NCBI RefSeq assembly: GCF_000368925.1
Contig: NZ_KB849756.1
Span: 2,831,015-2,895,014, forward strand
Reading direction: 5' to 3'
From: Acinetobacter bereziniae LMG 1003 = CIP 70.12
GTDB taxonomy: Bacteria; Pseudomonadota; Gammaproteobacteria; Pseudomonadales; Moraxellaceae
DNA: 64,000 nt
The notes under the pieces are model-generated. The model was not told the origin of the DNA, did no database searches, and was given only the letters and a program-made list of their open reading frames with translations. Below, one piece after another: positions 44,049 through 53,191 of the stretch (the stretch's first letter is position 1; every line of letters begins with the position of its first letter). Position numbers and translations under genes: made by a program.

Positions 44049-44471
44049 GTGTCAGATTCTCATGTAAAACCTGAAGGTACACTGTCTTTACAAACCATCG
44101 CAATGCCAGCAGATACAAACTGGAGTGGTGATGTTTTTGGTGGTTGGATTGTTTCACAAATGGACTTGGCTGGCGCTATTCATGCAGAACGTTTTAGTAA
44201 AGGGCGTTGTGCAACTATTTCGATTAATCAAATGACTTTCCTTGTTCCAGTGAAAGTGGGTGATGTGATTAGTTGTTATACCAAAATTTTAAAAGTGGGG
44301 AATACCTCCATTCAAATGCAGATTGAAGTGTGGGACAGTCACGACAGTTCACGTGCTGCCAAGCGTGTGACAGCAGGTGTATTCACTTTTGTTGCTGTGG
44401 ACGTTACAGGGAATAAACGACAAATTCCTGAGGATGTAAAACAAAAGCACCTTGCATCACAAACAGTGTGA
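44049..44471 (+). CDS. acyl-CoA thioesterase (YciA-like)
   Basis: This is a 140-residue hotdog-fold protein starting at GTG, with CGGAG 5 bases upstream. AMPADTNWSGDVFGGWIVSQMDLAGAI-type sequence (catalytic Asp in the second part), then RCATISINQMTFLVPVKVGD, matches the YciA/BACH family that cleaves acyl-CoA. It ends the hydrolase-trxC run; a terminator overlaps its end. Confidence 0.9.
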   Translation: MSDSHVKPEGTLSLQTIAMPADTNWSGDVFGGWIVSQMDLAGAIHAERFSKGRCATISINQMTFLVPVKVGDVISCYTKILKVGNTSIQMQIEVWDSHDSSRAAKRVTAGVFTFVAVDVTGNKRQIPEDVKQKHLASQTV

Positions 44472-44482
44472 TGGCTTCAACT

Positions 44483-44513
44483 AAAAAATCCCAACATTGT
44501 TTGGGATTTTTTT
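44483..44513. terminator. bidirectional terminator
   Basis: AAAAATCCCAA and TTGGGATTTTT pair around CATTGT, with T-run, between the thioesterase gene and the convergent lipoprotein. Confidence 0.85.
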
Positions 44514-44542
44514 ATGGGTTCGAACAGTACAGATTTGCTGTT

Positions 44543-45058
44543 TCAGAACATGGTGTTTTGATTGGCACTTGTCTCAGGAACGGGTTGTCGTACATCCCAG
44601 TGTTCAACAATCTTGCCATTTTCAACTCTAAAAATGTCGATGATCGCAACACCTCGATCTTGTGGATTCATTGTGGAATGAACATGCAGAAATACTAAAT
44701 TTCCTTCAGCGACCGCACGTTTAATCACACTTTTTGCTTCCGGATTGTCTTGAAAATATTGGGTAAAGTAGTTCACAAATGGTGCTTTGCCGTCAGGAAC
44801 ACGTGGATTGTGCTGAATATACTGTTCACCAATATAGCGATCAGCATAAGTTTTGACTTGGTGTTTCTGAAATACACCCTCATAAAAATCAGTCACAAGC
44901 GCTTTGTTCTGTTGTGCAAGCTGGTTTGCCGCCACGACTTTTGTGCTGTTGTTAGTGAGGTTGGAGTTGATTTGATTTTGGGCACATGCTGTTAAAAATA
45001 AAACAGGACTCAGCATGAGCGTCAATACAATTAATTTAGGTGGGATATTGGATTTCAT
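44543..45058 (-). CDS. SnoaL/NTF2-like lipoprotein
   Basis: This is a 171-residue protein. The start MKSNIPPKL at 45058 has GAGAAT upstream; an earlier in-frame ATG lacks one. A lipobox LTAC (about residue 25) predicts lipidation. The mature part (ALVTDFYEGVF, YIQHNPRVPDGKAPFVNYF, HVHSTMNP, GKIVEHWDVRQPVP) is the SnoaL-like polyketide-cyclase/NTF2 fold. It probably binds a small hydrophobic ligand in the periplasm; the ligand is unknown. Confidence 0.85.
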   Translation of the reverse strand: MKSNIPPKLIVLTLMLSPVLFLTACAQNQINSNLTNNSTKVVAANQLAQQNKALVTDFYEGVFQKHQVKTYADRYIGEQYIQHNPRVPDGKAPFVNYFTQYFQDNPEAKSVIKRAVAEGNLVFLHVHSTMNPQDRGVAIIDIFRVENGKIVEHWDVRQPVPETSANQNTMF

Positions 45059-45196
45059 GATTATTCTCAATATTTCAAGATGATGTTTTAACATCATCTT
45101 GATGAATAAATATTGATGAATATAGTGACCAATCGTCATTCATTATGGGGACTTTAGTAATTTTTATACTTACTTAAAAGTAAGTTTTATTTACAT

Positions 45197-45700
45197 TTAT
45201 TTATTTTTTAGGCGATCTTTAGATACCCATGCCCAAACCATTTGGCACTCTACAGGTTCTTTGCCTGATTCATCCATAATCGTAACTGGAACTAGGGTTT
45301 CACCCTTTTCAGACGTTTGCATTTCTAAAATTTGTTCAGCGCTAAGGGTCGCTGTTGCTGTCATGTCACCCTTAGATGGGCGTTTGTAGTCAATATGCAT
45401 ACTTTTGATCAATACAATTGAGCTATCAGGAACATTCATTCCTGTCACAAAACCTGTGGCTGTTTCTGCAATTAATGCCATCGCAACAGCGTGTAATTGA
45501 CCAATATGATTTTGCATAGCGCGATGGTTTTTAATCTCCACCACCACTTTTGAAGAGCTGACCTCGAGGTATTTAATATTGGCTGTACCCACCATAGGGA
45601 CAACTCGACCAAAGGCTTTACTCCAGAGCGTACTACGAATGCCTTTAGGGAATTTAGAAGTCGCTTTTACAAGTTTAGATAAACGATTGGTCTGAGTCAT
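45197..45700 (-). CDS. DUF4442 hotdog-fold thioesterase-like protein
   Basis: This 167-residue protein has SKAFGRVVPMVGTANIKYLEV, then NHRAMQNHIGQLHAVAMALIAE (catalytic-like Asn/His region) and DMTATATL-type beta strands, as in DUF4442 hotdog proteins related to PaaI thioesterases. It is 28 bases after yajQ on the same strand. Substrate unknown. Confidence 0.85.
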   Translation of the reverse strand: MTQTNRLSKLVKATSKFPKGIRSTLWSKAFGRVVPMVGTANIKYLEVSSSKVVVEIKNHRAMQNHIGQLHAVAMALIAETATGFVTGMNVPDSSIVLIKSMHIDYKRPSKGDMTATATLSAEQILEMQTSEKGETLVPVTIMDESGKEPVECQMVWAWVSKDRLKNK

Positions 45701-45728
45701 GTCTTAACCTATAGGGCTATTAAAGACT

Positions 45729-46217
45729 TTAGTCTTTGAAGTTGTTAAATTGTAAAGGTACACCGAACTGTTGTTCTTTTAAAAACGCCATAACTTGCTG
45801 TAATGTATCGCGCTTTTTATCCGTTACACGAATCTTGTCACCTTGGATAGAAGATTGCACTTTGACGCCGCTTTCTTTAATGGCTTTATTAATTTTTTTT
45901 GCGGTATCTGAGTCAAGTCCATCTTTGAGTTTGATCACTTGAATAACATTCTTACCTGAAGCCGTCATTTTTTGAGGATCAAGTGCTTGGATATCAACTT
46001 TACGTTTAAAGAAATGATTTTCAAGCATGCTATAAACCTGTTCACATTGGAAATCGCTTTCAGTTGAGATTTTAATCTCTTTGGCTTTTTCGTTGATCTC
46101 GATAGAAACATCCTGACCACGGAAGTCGAAGCGTGTAGCAATTTCTTTTTGGGTGTTTTGAACCGCATGATTGACTTCAAAAATCTCTAATTCTGAAACA
46201 ATATCGAAAGATGGCAT
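45729..46217 (-). CDS. yajQ: YajQ family cyclic di-GMP-binding protein
   Basis: This 162-residue protein begins MPSFDIVSELEIFEVNHAVQ and has ATRFDFRGQDVSIEI, IQVIKLKDGLDSDTAKKI and IRVTDKKRDTLQQVM, the YajQ signature with two RNA-recognition-like folds. Some members bind nucleotides including cyclic di-GMP and act as co-regulators. Upstream of the DUF4442 gene and likely co-transcribed. Confidence 0.94.
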   Translation of the reverse strand: MPSFDIVSELEIFEVNHAVQNTQKEIATRFDFRGQDVSIEINEKAKEIKISTESDFQCEQVYSMLENHFFKRKVDIQALDPQKMTASGKNVIQVIKLKDGLDSDTAKKINKAIKESGVKVQSSIQGDKIRVTDKKRDTLQQVMAFLKEQQFGVPLQFNNFKD

Positions 46218-46308
46218 AGTTTAGACCTTTACAAATAGAAAGAATATCTGAGATGCTAGGGATGTTTTCTTCATTTGCCAAGTGTTGTTTACATCAAAGG
46301 AGTGCACA

Positions 46309-46623
46309 ATGATCCGTAAATTAGAAATTACAACATTTGAGTTCCCAGAAGATGCCATTATCTGGGATGTTCGTGACGCAAAAGCCTTTGCTGAAGGTCA
46401 TGTGAAAGGTGCTGTAAATCAGCCCATCGATAGCCTAAGTGCAGAGAGCTTGACTCAAGTGAATTCGGATCAGTCCATCTACATCTTATGTGGTGGTGGA
46501 AGTAAGGCACCTCGTGCTGCTGAAAAATTAGAAAGTTTAGATGGTTCTCGCGATTATGTCGTGCTTATGGGCGGTACTCGTGCTGCACGTGATGCAGGCT
46601 TACCATTAGAACAAGGTTCGTAA
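46309..46623 (+). CDS. rhodanese-like single-domain protein
   Basis: This is a protein of about 104 residues. IIWDVRDAKAFAEGHVKGAVNQPID is the rhodanese entry (quoted piecewise: DVRDAKAFAEGHVKGA), and YILCGGGSKAPRAAEKL has the active-site Cys followed by a Gly-rich loop. AAAGGAG lies 6 bases before the ATG at 46309. It may transfer sulfur or sense thiols. A terminator follows directly. Confidence 0.88.
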   Translation: MIRKLEITTFEFPEDAIIWDVRDAKAFAEGHVKGAVNQPIDSLSAESLTQVNSDQSIYILCGGGSKAPRAAEKLESLDGSRDYVVLMGGTRAARDAGLPLEQGS

Positions 46624-46647
46624 AAAAGCGCCGAAAGGCGCTTTTTT
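46622..46647. terminator. bidirectional terminator
   Basis: AAAAAAGCGCC and GGCGCTTTTTT pair around a GAAA tetraloop, overlapping the stop codon of the rhodanese gene and facing mnmC. Confidence 0.9.
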
Positions 46648-46664
46648 ATTGCCAGTAGATGTGA

Positions 46665-48575
46665 TTAACGATCAATATGATTTGGCTTGAAGTATGGTTT
46701 CTTTGGTTTTAGTTTTTTATTGAAACGTTTGACATCCAATTTTCTCAAAAGCGCTTCTGGCACAGGGCAAGCTTCATTTAAAATGATTGCAATCAAAACT
46801 TCACTACACAATGGTGCAAATAAAAAACCTTTAGAACCCAGTCCTGAAAAAGTATAAATTTCTTTGTCTGTCTCAACTTTTCCGAGTAATGGGAAATAAT
46901 CCAAACTCTGCGCACGTACGGATGCACGACCATGCCATTCTGCAACAGGTGCGAGCCTTTCTGCATATTGTGGAAATACACTGTGGATAAGATCATAGTT
47001 ATGCACATGGTCTTCCGCTAATACTTCAGTATCATCTCGATTAGGATAAAAAGAAGCGCCTAAGATCAACTGTTGATCATCAAGTTGCATGCAATAACCG
47101 CCGTAGCTATAAGCATGTTTGGGATTGAGTTTGTGTTGACTGTTGTTGAGCCAACTCACTTGCCCACGGATGGGTTTAAGTAAGGGAAAGTTTTCAAAAA
47201 AATGTTGGCTGTCTTTGGCACAGCAAACAATCACATGATCAAAGTCGCCCAGATGGCTATGCTGATGATCGAATAAGGTCAGTCGCTGAACATTTGTTTG
47301 AGTAATATTTTCGATTTTGGCATGTTTTAATTGAATCAACGGATGTTCAAGAATTTGATCTTTGAGTTGTTGCGTATAGACTGAACCTGCTTGAGTCAAC
47401 TGCAAACTTTTGTATTGGGTGTGCAGATCGAGTTGTTCCGCTGTTTGTGCTTTAAGTAAATCTTGAGGATATTCACTCGCTAAGTGAAGTAATTCATCCG
47501 GATTTTTTTGTGCCAGTTGCTGAACGGCAATCGGACGAAAGGCACTAAAATTTTGATAATGATTAAGCGCATATTGCCAAGCTAAGGTCATTAAATGTTC
47601 TGGACTCTGCTCAATCGGGCTGAGTTTTGGATTAAGCAATGCCAAGGGATTACCAGATGCACCTGATAATGGGGCAGATTGCTCGTAAATCGTAACTTGA
47701 TGTCCACGTTGAGCTAATCCCCATGCACAACTTAAACCCGCAATTCCTGCGCCAATAATCGCAATTTGACGTTGACCAAAATGATCTGTTGAGTTGCGAT
47801 GATTGTGTAGTTGTAGTTCTTGGCTTTGTTCTGCAATGGGCTCAGACGCATTCCAAATCGCTTTTAACATCTCGCGTTTATGTCCAAAACCACGTGGACG
47901 TGAAATGGTGATACCGTGTTGTGTTAAACCGCGCTTAAGCACGCCTGCTACACTGAATGAGGCAAATGTTGTTCCTATGTCAGAAAGTCTGATGAGATTG
48001 TTTAAAACATTGGCTTCCCACATGTCAGGATTGCATGAAGGCGCAAAACCATCTAAAAACCATGCATTGACGGGATGGGTTTTTGCAATAAGGGGAAAGA
48101 CATCATGTGCATCACCTAACCAAAGATCAATTGAAAATCGGGCTTCAGGAAAGTTTAAACGATGGCATCCTGCAATTGGTAAGGGGTACTGTTCAATCAG
48201 TTGTTGTGAAAAACCTTTTAGCTCAGACCAGACTGCTAAAGCACGGATTAAATCTTGCTTAGACAGTGGGAACTTTTCGACGCTGATGATGTGTAAGTGA
48301 CTATGATTATCGGGACGAACCTGTTGCCAAAGTTGCCATAAGGCGAGAATATTGAGCCCTGTACCAAAACCTGTCTCACCTACACAAAAATACTCAAAAT
48401 CACGCAAAGCCCCTAGTCTGGTTTCAAGGTCATTGCCATTCAAAAAAACATGTCGTGTTTCTAGTAGTCCATTGTCTTTTGAAAAATAGACATCACCAAA
48501 TTGTTTTGAAATTGGAACTTCAATTCCATCAACACATTGCCAGTCTAAGTCGGCAGTTTGAATGGCATTTGACAA
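46665..48575 (-). CDS. mnmC: bifunctional tRNA mnm5s2U methyltransferase / FAD oxidoreductase MnmC
   Basis: This 636-residue protein has two halves. Residues about 1-240 are the MnmD-type SAM methyltransferase (FGDVYFSKDNGLLETRHVFL, VGETGFGTGLNIL, AWFLDGFAPSCNPDMW). Residues about 268-610 are the MnmC1 FAD oxidoreductase (IAIIGAGIAGLSCAWGLAQ, GASGNPLALLNPKLS, FSGLGSKGFLFAPL). Together they finish the wobble-uridine modification after MnmEG. Length fits the family (about 620-670). Confidence 0.94.
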   Translation of the reverse strand: MSNAIQTADLDWQCVDGIEVPISKQFGDVYFSKDNGLLETRHVFLNGNDLETRLGALRDFEYFCVGETGFGTGLNILALWQLWQQVRPDNHSHLHIISVEKFPLSKQDLIRALAVWSELKGFSQQLIEQYPLPIAGCHRLNFPEARFSIDLWLGDAHDVFPLIAKTHPVNAWFLDGFAPSCNPDMWEANVLNNLIRLSDIGTTFASFSVAGVLKRGLTQHGITISRPRGFGHKREMLKAIWNASEPIAEQSQELQLHNHRNSTDHFGQRQIAIIGAGIAGLSCAWGLAQRGHQVTIYEQSAPLSGASGNPLALLNPKLSPIEQSPEHLMTLAWQYALNHYQNFSAFRPIAVQQLAQKNPDELLHLASEYPQDLLKAQTAEQLDLHTQYKSLQLTQAGSVYTQQLKDQILEHPLIQLKHAKIENITQTNVQRLTLFDHQHSHLGDFDHVIVCCAKDSQHFFENFPLLKPIRGQVSWLNNSQHKLNPKHAYSYGGYCMQLDDQQLILGASFYPNRDDTEVLAEDHVHNYDLIHSVFPQYAERLAPVAEWHGRASVRAQSLDYFPLLGKVETDKEIYTFSGLGSKGFLFAPLCSEVLIAIILNEACPVPEALLRKLDVKRFNKKLKPKKPYFKPNHIDR

Positions 48576-48772
48576 CGTGAATTACCTTTTAATGATTGAG
48601 ATGTGGAGAACGCTTGAAATTATTCATATTCAAAATGATAGAGCATTATGATGCCAACAGATCACGGAGATTTACAACACTTGATTTGACGCTAGATACT
48701 ATTTACAACTTTTTCCAGTAGGTAAATCGCATTTAAATGTAGTCTAGCTGTTCTAAAACATATTTCAATAAG

Positions 48773-48826
48773 AATGCCCTGCAGGCATAAAAATGTCGAA
48801 AACAACTTTTATACGTGAAGGGCATT
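48773..48826. repeat. inverted repeat upstream of mnmC
   Basis: AATGCCCT and AGGGCATT, 38 bases apart, with a second pair inside (ATAAAA / TTTTAT). Read as RNA this could form a long stem with internal loops. It lies in the 285-base gap between mnmC and the exported-anchor gene; role unknown. Confidence 0.4.
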
Positions 48827-48860
48827 AGAGTATCTGGATGAATGCAACCTTAATCGTGGT

Positions 48861-49391
48861 TTACCACTGACGACGGCGTTTGGTATAGATATAGCTTGCG
48901 ATTAAAAAGCCAAGTAATACACCCACGGCAATGGTAGCTGCACCATATAAAAACATTTGCGCGCTTTGTTCACTTTGTAGGACTTGAACCTGCACCCCAA
49001 GATTATCATTTTTCAATTGTAACTCTTGGTTCTGCGCTAAGGCTTCTAAATTGGCTTTTTCAAGCTGTTGCAACCGAGTTGCTTGGTCTTTAACTAAAGC
49101 CTTGACTTTGGCATCTTGAGACGCTTTTTCCTTGACAATTTGTTCAGCAGTCAAAGGTTTATTTTCTTGTGCCTGTGCCTGTGCCTGAGTTTGAACTGTC
49201 GCATTTGCACCAGCAACTGCAGGAATGATATTGGGTTTTGGTGGCGCGACAGTTGGGTTCGCCTGAGCGGAAGGCGCTGCTGTCGTTGTTTGAGCTGTGA
49301 GTGCCTGTGTTGGCTCTGCCCATAACATAGGAGATAGAAGTATCGTAGAACTTAAAGTCAGACGAAGTAAGCTTTGAACGACAACGCGCAT
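48861..49391 (-). CDS. exported/anchored Ala-Gln-rich coiled-coil protein
   Basis: This is a protein of about 176 residues. An N-terminal signal (VVVQSLLRLTLSSTILLSP) ends near LWAEPTQA, then a low-complexity Ala/Thr/Pro/Gln region (residues about 28-85, including a QAQAQAQ run), a coiled coil (QATRLQQLEKANLEAL), and a C-terminal membrane helix (LYGAATIAVGVLLGFLIASY) with a basic end. AAGGGA lies 7 bases before the start at 49391. It is 4 bases after the YciI gene. Unknown function; possibly envelope-linked. Confidence 0.75.
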   Translation of the reverse strand: MRVVVQSLLRLTLSSTILLSPMLWAEPTQALTAQTTTAAPSAQANPTVAPPKPNIIPAVAGANATVQTQAQAQAQENKPLTAEQIVKEKASQDAKVKALVKDQATRLQQLEKANLEALAQNQELQLKNDNLGVQVQVLQSEQSAQMFLYGAATIAVGVLLGFLIASYIYTKRRRQW

Positions 49392-49395
49392 TTTG

Positions 49396-49698
49396 TTATC
49401 CCTTAGGTAATGCTTTATTGAATGGCTTAACATCGATATGACGATAAATTCCTTCTTTAAGGAAAGGTTCGTCTTTCAGCCATTCATCTAATGCCTCACG
49501 ACTTTCAAAATCAAGAATCATCGTACTGCCATAAAAACCTGCTTGGGGATTTTCACGATCAACGGGCATTGCTCCAGCCACAATAACACGACCTTCAGCA
49601 TCTAATTTTTCTAGTCGAGCCAAATGCTGTGGACGTACAGCAAGACGTTTTTCTACTGTACCTTCTTGATCAGTACAGGTAATTACAAATAATGGCAT
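49396..49698 (-). CDS. yciI: YciI family protein
   Basis: This 100-residue protein (MPLFVITCTDQEGTVEKRLA, HLARLEKLDAEGRVIVAGA, DEPFLKEGIYRHIDVKPF) is the YciI ferredoxin-like fold with a conserved His-Asp pair. Molecular role is not well established. It is 27 bases downstream of yciB, as in many gammaproteobacteria. Confidence 0.92.
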   Translation of the reverse strand: MPLFVITCTDQEGTVEKRLAVRPQHLARLEKLDAEGRVIVAGAMPVDRENPQAGFYGSTMILDFESREALDEWLKDEPFLKEGIYRHIDVKPFNKALPKG

Positions 49699-49725
49699 GA
49701 TATTTCTCGATTTTTCTAAAACACT

Positions 49726-50340
49726 TTATTCGTCGCCTGACTTGAAGTGTTTTCGTAATATAACAAACTGGATAATGATAAAGGAAAACATCACAATCAT
49801 GTCACCAAATGCTGTAAATTCTCCCCAATATTTGCCGCCTGCAAATAAAAAAGCAAAGAAAACATGTAAACCTGACATCACAATGAACATCGCTGCCCAA
49901 GCAAAGTTTAAATTTTTCCAACCTTTTTCAGTCAGGTCTAAAACCGGACCAAATAGTCGTTGAATGAGTGGTTTTTTATCTTTACCAAAATAAGGAGAAA
50001 GCAAGAAAGCGCCTGCAAAAACTAAATTCAGAATTGCAGCTTTTAAGCGAATATAGAAGTCATCACTTAACATTAAAGTGATTCCACCAAAAATCACAGT
50101 CATAAATAAAACAAACCATTGTTGTTTATCCAGACGGAATTTTTGTGAAATGAATAAAGCACCATAGACAACAAGCATTGAAATAATCAAACCTGTTGTT
50201 GCAACAAGAATGTTATTGTTATTTACACCACCTGCTGAGCCGATCAACTGTAGTAAGGGATGATCAACATCTTTGGGATCAACCGTTTTGTATAAATAAA
50301 AGAAAATTATGAGGGGCACAAAGTCTAAAAGTGCTTTCAT
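49726..50340 (-). CDS. yciB: inner-membrane septation protein YciB (IspZ family)
   Basis: This 204-residue protein has five to six membrane helices. It starts MKALLDFVPLIIFFYLYK and has the conserved loops FGGITLMLSDDFYIRLKAA and NLNFAWAAMFIVMSGLHVFFA. YciB family proteins affect cell-envelope synthesis and septation in related bacteria. The start at 50340 is the family start; the frame is open further upstream by chance, over the rnm gene region. Confidence 0.92.
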   Translation of the reverse strand: MKALLDFVPLIIFFYLYKTVDPKDVDHPLLQLIGSAGGVNNNNILVATTGLIISMLVVYGALFISQKFRLDKQQWFVLFMTVIFGGITLMLSDDFYIRLKAAILNLVFAGAFLLSPYFGKDKKPLIQRLFGPVLDLTEKGWKNLNFAWAAMFIVMSGLHVFFAFLFAGGKYWGEFTAFGDMIVMFSFIIIQFVILRKHFKSGDE

Positions 50341-50384
50341 GTTAAAGTATCTAGTCTGTTCAGGTTGATGGGATAGTATAAAAG

Positions 50385-51236
50385 ATGCAAGGCATAGATT
50401 TACATACTCACAGTAATATTTCTGATGGAACTTTAACACCAGCATTACTGGTTGAAGCTGCCATCGAGAAAGGCATACATACGCTTGCCTTGACGGACCA
50501 CGATAGCATGGATGGCTTAATACAAGCTGAACAATTTGCAAAAAATCAACCAATTCAAATCATTTCAGGTGTAGAAATCTCGAGTCAGTGGTCTAGACCC
50601 GCCACAAAAAAGAGTTATGGCGTGCATATCGTTGCACTCAATATGCAAAATCCTGAACCTTTACAACGGCTTTTAACCGCACAGAAAAAAATTCGTGCCG
50701 AACGAGCAAAGGAAATTTGTGAGTTGTTGATTCCTTTGATTCACCAAGATATTTATGCCGATGTTGTGGCAAAGGTAGATGGTGAGCCTGATCGAATTAC
50801 ACGAACGCATATTGCGAAAACATTGGTTGAAAAGGGCATTGTACAGCGCGCACAGCAAGCATTTGATAAATATATCAAAGAGGGCAAAAAAGCTTATGTG
50901 AAGTTTGATGGTTTAGGTTTGGCAGAAACCATACAGGTGATTCATGAAAGTCAGGGCTTTGCGGTATTGGCACATCCTACACGCTATGATTTATCAGCAA
51001 CCAATATTCGATATTTGATTGAATTATTTGCTCAACACGGAGGCGATGCTATTGAGTTACCTCCTGCGATTGAAACCGCTTCAACACGCCAAATGGTTGA
51101 TCGAATGATTGCTGAACATGCATTAAAGGTTTCAGTAGGCAGTGATTTTCATGGAGATAATATGCCCTGGATTAAACTGGGCAATATTCCACACGTGAAA
51201 GAAGGTCAAATTGGAATTTGGGAAAGTTTTCGATAA
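50385..51236 (+). CDS. rnm: PHP-domain 5'-3' exoribonuclease / nucleoside 3',5'-bisphosphate phosphatase (RNase AM)
   Basis: This 283-residue protein has the PHP metal ligands in order: DLHTHSNISDGTL, LALTDHDSMDGL, IISGVEISSQW, THIAKTLVEKG, VLAHPTRYDLS and VGSDFHGDNMP. This layout matches YciV/RNase AM, which matures 5S and other rRNA ends and hydrolyses 3',5'-bisphosphates. It is divergent from yciB; GGATAG lies 8 bases before the start. Confidence 0.92.
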   Translation: MQGIDLHTHSNISDGTLTPALLVEAAIEKGIHTLALTDHDSMDGLIQAEQFAKNQPIQIISGVEISSQWSRPATKKSYGVHIVALNMQNPEPLQRLLTAQKKIRAERAKEICELLIPLIHQDIYADVVAKVDGEPDRITRTHIAKTLVEKGIVQRAQQAFDKYIKEGKKAYVKFDGLGLAETIQVIHESQGFAVLAHPTRYDLSATNIRYLIELFAQHGGDAIELPPAIETASTRQMVDRMIAEHALKVSVGSDFHGDNMPWIKLGNIPHVKEGQIGIWESFR

Positions 51237-51548
51237 TATTTTTTGAAGTCTTAAACGTGCAGTCTAAAATATTTTGTGTCGCTGGTGCTTAGGATTTACT
51301 GATGCTGTGTGAGCGCTACAATTCATATCTTTTGAGTATTCCATGCATTGGAAGGCATCCACATGTCATATGTAAGTACGACCATCTATGATGAAAAATA
51401 CCAAACTATATGCTTAGCTTGATTTATATTTGGCGATTCTAAGGTATCGCTATGCGTGCGAGTGGTGCGTAGTAATGATGTGCATAGGTACTGTATTGAT
51501 GAAATAAAAAATCCTTCTTTTTAGAAGGATTTCAGTTTGATTGGAAGA
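51237..51548. other. gap between convergent rnm and ybeY
   Basis: About 312 bases with no supported gene. Apart from the ybeY terminator at its right end, one short hairpin GCGAT / ATCGC is visible around 51433-51451. I see no tRNA or repeat. Confidence 0.5.
51508..51533 (-). terminator. terminator of the miaB-phoH-ybeY run
   Basis: AAATCCTTCT and AGAAGGATTT pair; on the minus strand a T-rich run (TTTTTTATTTC) follows. It lies 16-41 bases after the ybeY stop. Confidence 0.85.
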
Positions 51549-52034
51549 TCAATCTTCCTTTACGGAATAGGGATTTTCGAAACCAAGTTTGTTTAATATT
51601 TCGATTTCTAATGCTTCCATTTTTTCGGCATCTTGATCTGAAGTTTCATGATCATAACCCATCAAGTGCAGTGTTCCATGAACCAACATATGGGTAAAAT
51701 GTTCAATCGGCGTTTTTTGCTGTTCAATGGCTTCTTGCAACACCACCGGGATACAAATGACTAAATCACCTAAAGGTAATGCATCCAAAAGTGGTAGCAC
51801 TTCTTCAGGGATATCACTTGGAAAAGACAACACATTGGTGGGTTTGTCTTTTTTTCGATATTCAGCGTTTAACTGATGGCTTTCGTCATTATCTACACAA
51901 GCAATTCCAATTTCACAATCTTGATCAACTTCGATATGACGTAAAGTGGTTTCAATGACTTTCTTTAAATAGGCACGTTTGAGCACCAGAGTTGGTGCTT
52001 CAAACGATTGTTGTAACGATAAGCTAAGTTTCAA
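51549..52034 (-). CDS. ybeY: endoribonuclease YbeY
   Basis: This 161-residue protein carries the three-His zinc motif [11 protein letters not shown] and the family core [12 protein letters not shown]. It processes the 3' end of 16S rRNA and takes part in ribosome quality control. The start is TTG at 52034 with AAGGA 6 bases upstream, giving MKLSLSLQQ, the usual N-terminus in this genus; another TTG at 52040 overlaps the ribosome site. It is 3 bases after phoH. Confidence 0.94.
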   Translation of the reverse strand: MKLSLSLQQSFEAPTLVLKRAYLKKVIETTLRHIEVDQDCEIGIACVDNDESHQLNAEYRKKDKPTNVLSFPSDIPEEVLPLLDALPLGDLVICIPVVLQEAIEQQKTPIEHFTHMLVHGTLHLMGYDHETSDQDAEKMEALEIEILNKLGFENPYSVKED

Positions 52035-52043
52035 AAACAATCC

Positions 52044-53153
52044 TTAAACATTTTCCTGATTTGAAGCAACTGCGTCTTGGTGTTGAGCATCTGCCGCAGA
52101 ATCATTTTCAGCAATTAAGGCTTCCTGACGTGCTTTACGTTCAGCACGTGCTTCAGCACTTAAACGATATTGTTCACTGTCCCATCCTTCATAAGCTTCG
52201 ACGATTTTCTGTACCAGCTGATGACGAACCACATCCCGAGAATGGAAACGTGTGATATGAATTTCCTTGATTTTTTCGATGATTCGTAAGGCATGTGCCA
52301 GACCAGACTGTTGTCCTCGTGGTAAATCGACCTGTGTAATATCACCTGTGATGACTGCACGAGAACCAAAACCTAGTCGCGTTAAGAACATTTTCATCTG
52401 TTCTGGCGTGGTGTTCTGAGCTTCATCTAAAATCACGAATGAGTGGTTTAATGTTCGACCACGCATATAGGCAAGTGGTGCGACTTCAATGACTTGGCGT
52501 TCGATAAGTTTTGCAACTTTTTCAAAGCCAAGCATCTCATAGAGTGCATCATAGAGTGGGCGTAAATAAGGGTCGATCTTTTGACTCAAGTCACCCGGTA
52601 AAAAGCCCAATTTTTCGCCAGCTTCAACAGCAGGGCGAACCAAAAGAATACGTTGAATTTCGTTGCGTTCGAGCATGTCGACAGCTGCAGCAACGGCAAG
52701 ATAGGTTTTCCCTGTACCCGCAGGACCGATCCCGAAAGAAATATCACTCTGTAAAATGCGTTGTACATAACGCTTTTGATTGGCACCACGAGGATTAATT
52801 CGACCTTTGCGGGTTTGCAACCAGACTTCATCTAAGCCTGTGTGCTCATTGTCCGAAAGGTCTTCTTGTAACTCGCGGTCAGTTTGACTGCCTTGAATCA
52901 TTAAATGGATCGTATCAGCACTGATTTCTTGAGAGAGTTCAGCTTCAGCATGCAAACGCTGCAATAAGCCTTCAACTCGCTCCACTGCTTCTAATTCACC
53001 ATCAATATAAAAGCTGTCGCCACGGTGTGAAATACTGACATTTAAACGTTGTTCGATTTGTTTCAGATGACCGTTATAAGCACCAAGCATGCTTTTTAAA
53101 CGTTCAACTGAAATACCTGGAAAAGCTACTGTACGTCGAATCGCTGCAGTCAA
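52044..53153 (-). CDS. ybeZ: PhoH-like ATPase (YbeZ)
   Basis: This is a 369-residue protein. An N-terminal KH-like region (LKSMLGAYNGHLKQIEQRL) precedes the PhoH ATPase domain with Walker A IGPAGTGKTYLAVAAA (about 140-155) and Walker B FVILDEAQNTTPEQMKM, then TGDITQVDLPRGQQSGL. YbeZ works with YbeY in rRNA handling. It is one of three genes, miaB-phoH-ybeY, in the standard order. Confidence 0.93.
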   Translation of the reverse strand: MTAAIRRTVAFPGISVERLKSMLGAYNGHLKQIEQRLNVSISHRGDSFYIDGELEAVERVEGLLQRLHAEAELSQEISADTIHLMIQGSQTDRELQEDLSDNEHTGLDEVWLQTRKGRINPRGANQKRYVQRILQSDISFGIGPAGTGKTYLAVAAAVDMLERNEIQRILLVRPAVEAGEKLGFLPGDLSQKIDPYLRPLYDALYEMLGFEKVAKLIERQVIEVAPLAYMRGRTLNHSFVILDEAQNTTPEQMKMFLTRLGFGSRAVITGDITQVDLPRGQQSGLAHALRIIEKIKEIHITRFHSRDVVRHQLVQKIVEAYEGWDSEQYRLSAEARAERKARQEALIAENDSAADAQHQDAVASNQENV

Positions 53154-53191
53154 GAGATATCCTTTTTAAAAGTAAAGTCTATACCCTTACA

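Noticed and set aside
47803..48300. A 165-aa plus-strand frame opposite mnmC
   Set aside because: Composition is Ser/Cys/Pro-rich as expected for antisense; the minus-strand reading is an intact MnmC methyltransferase domain.
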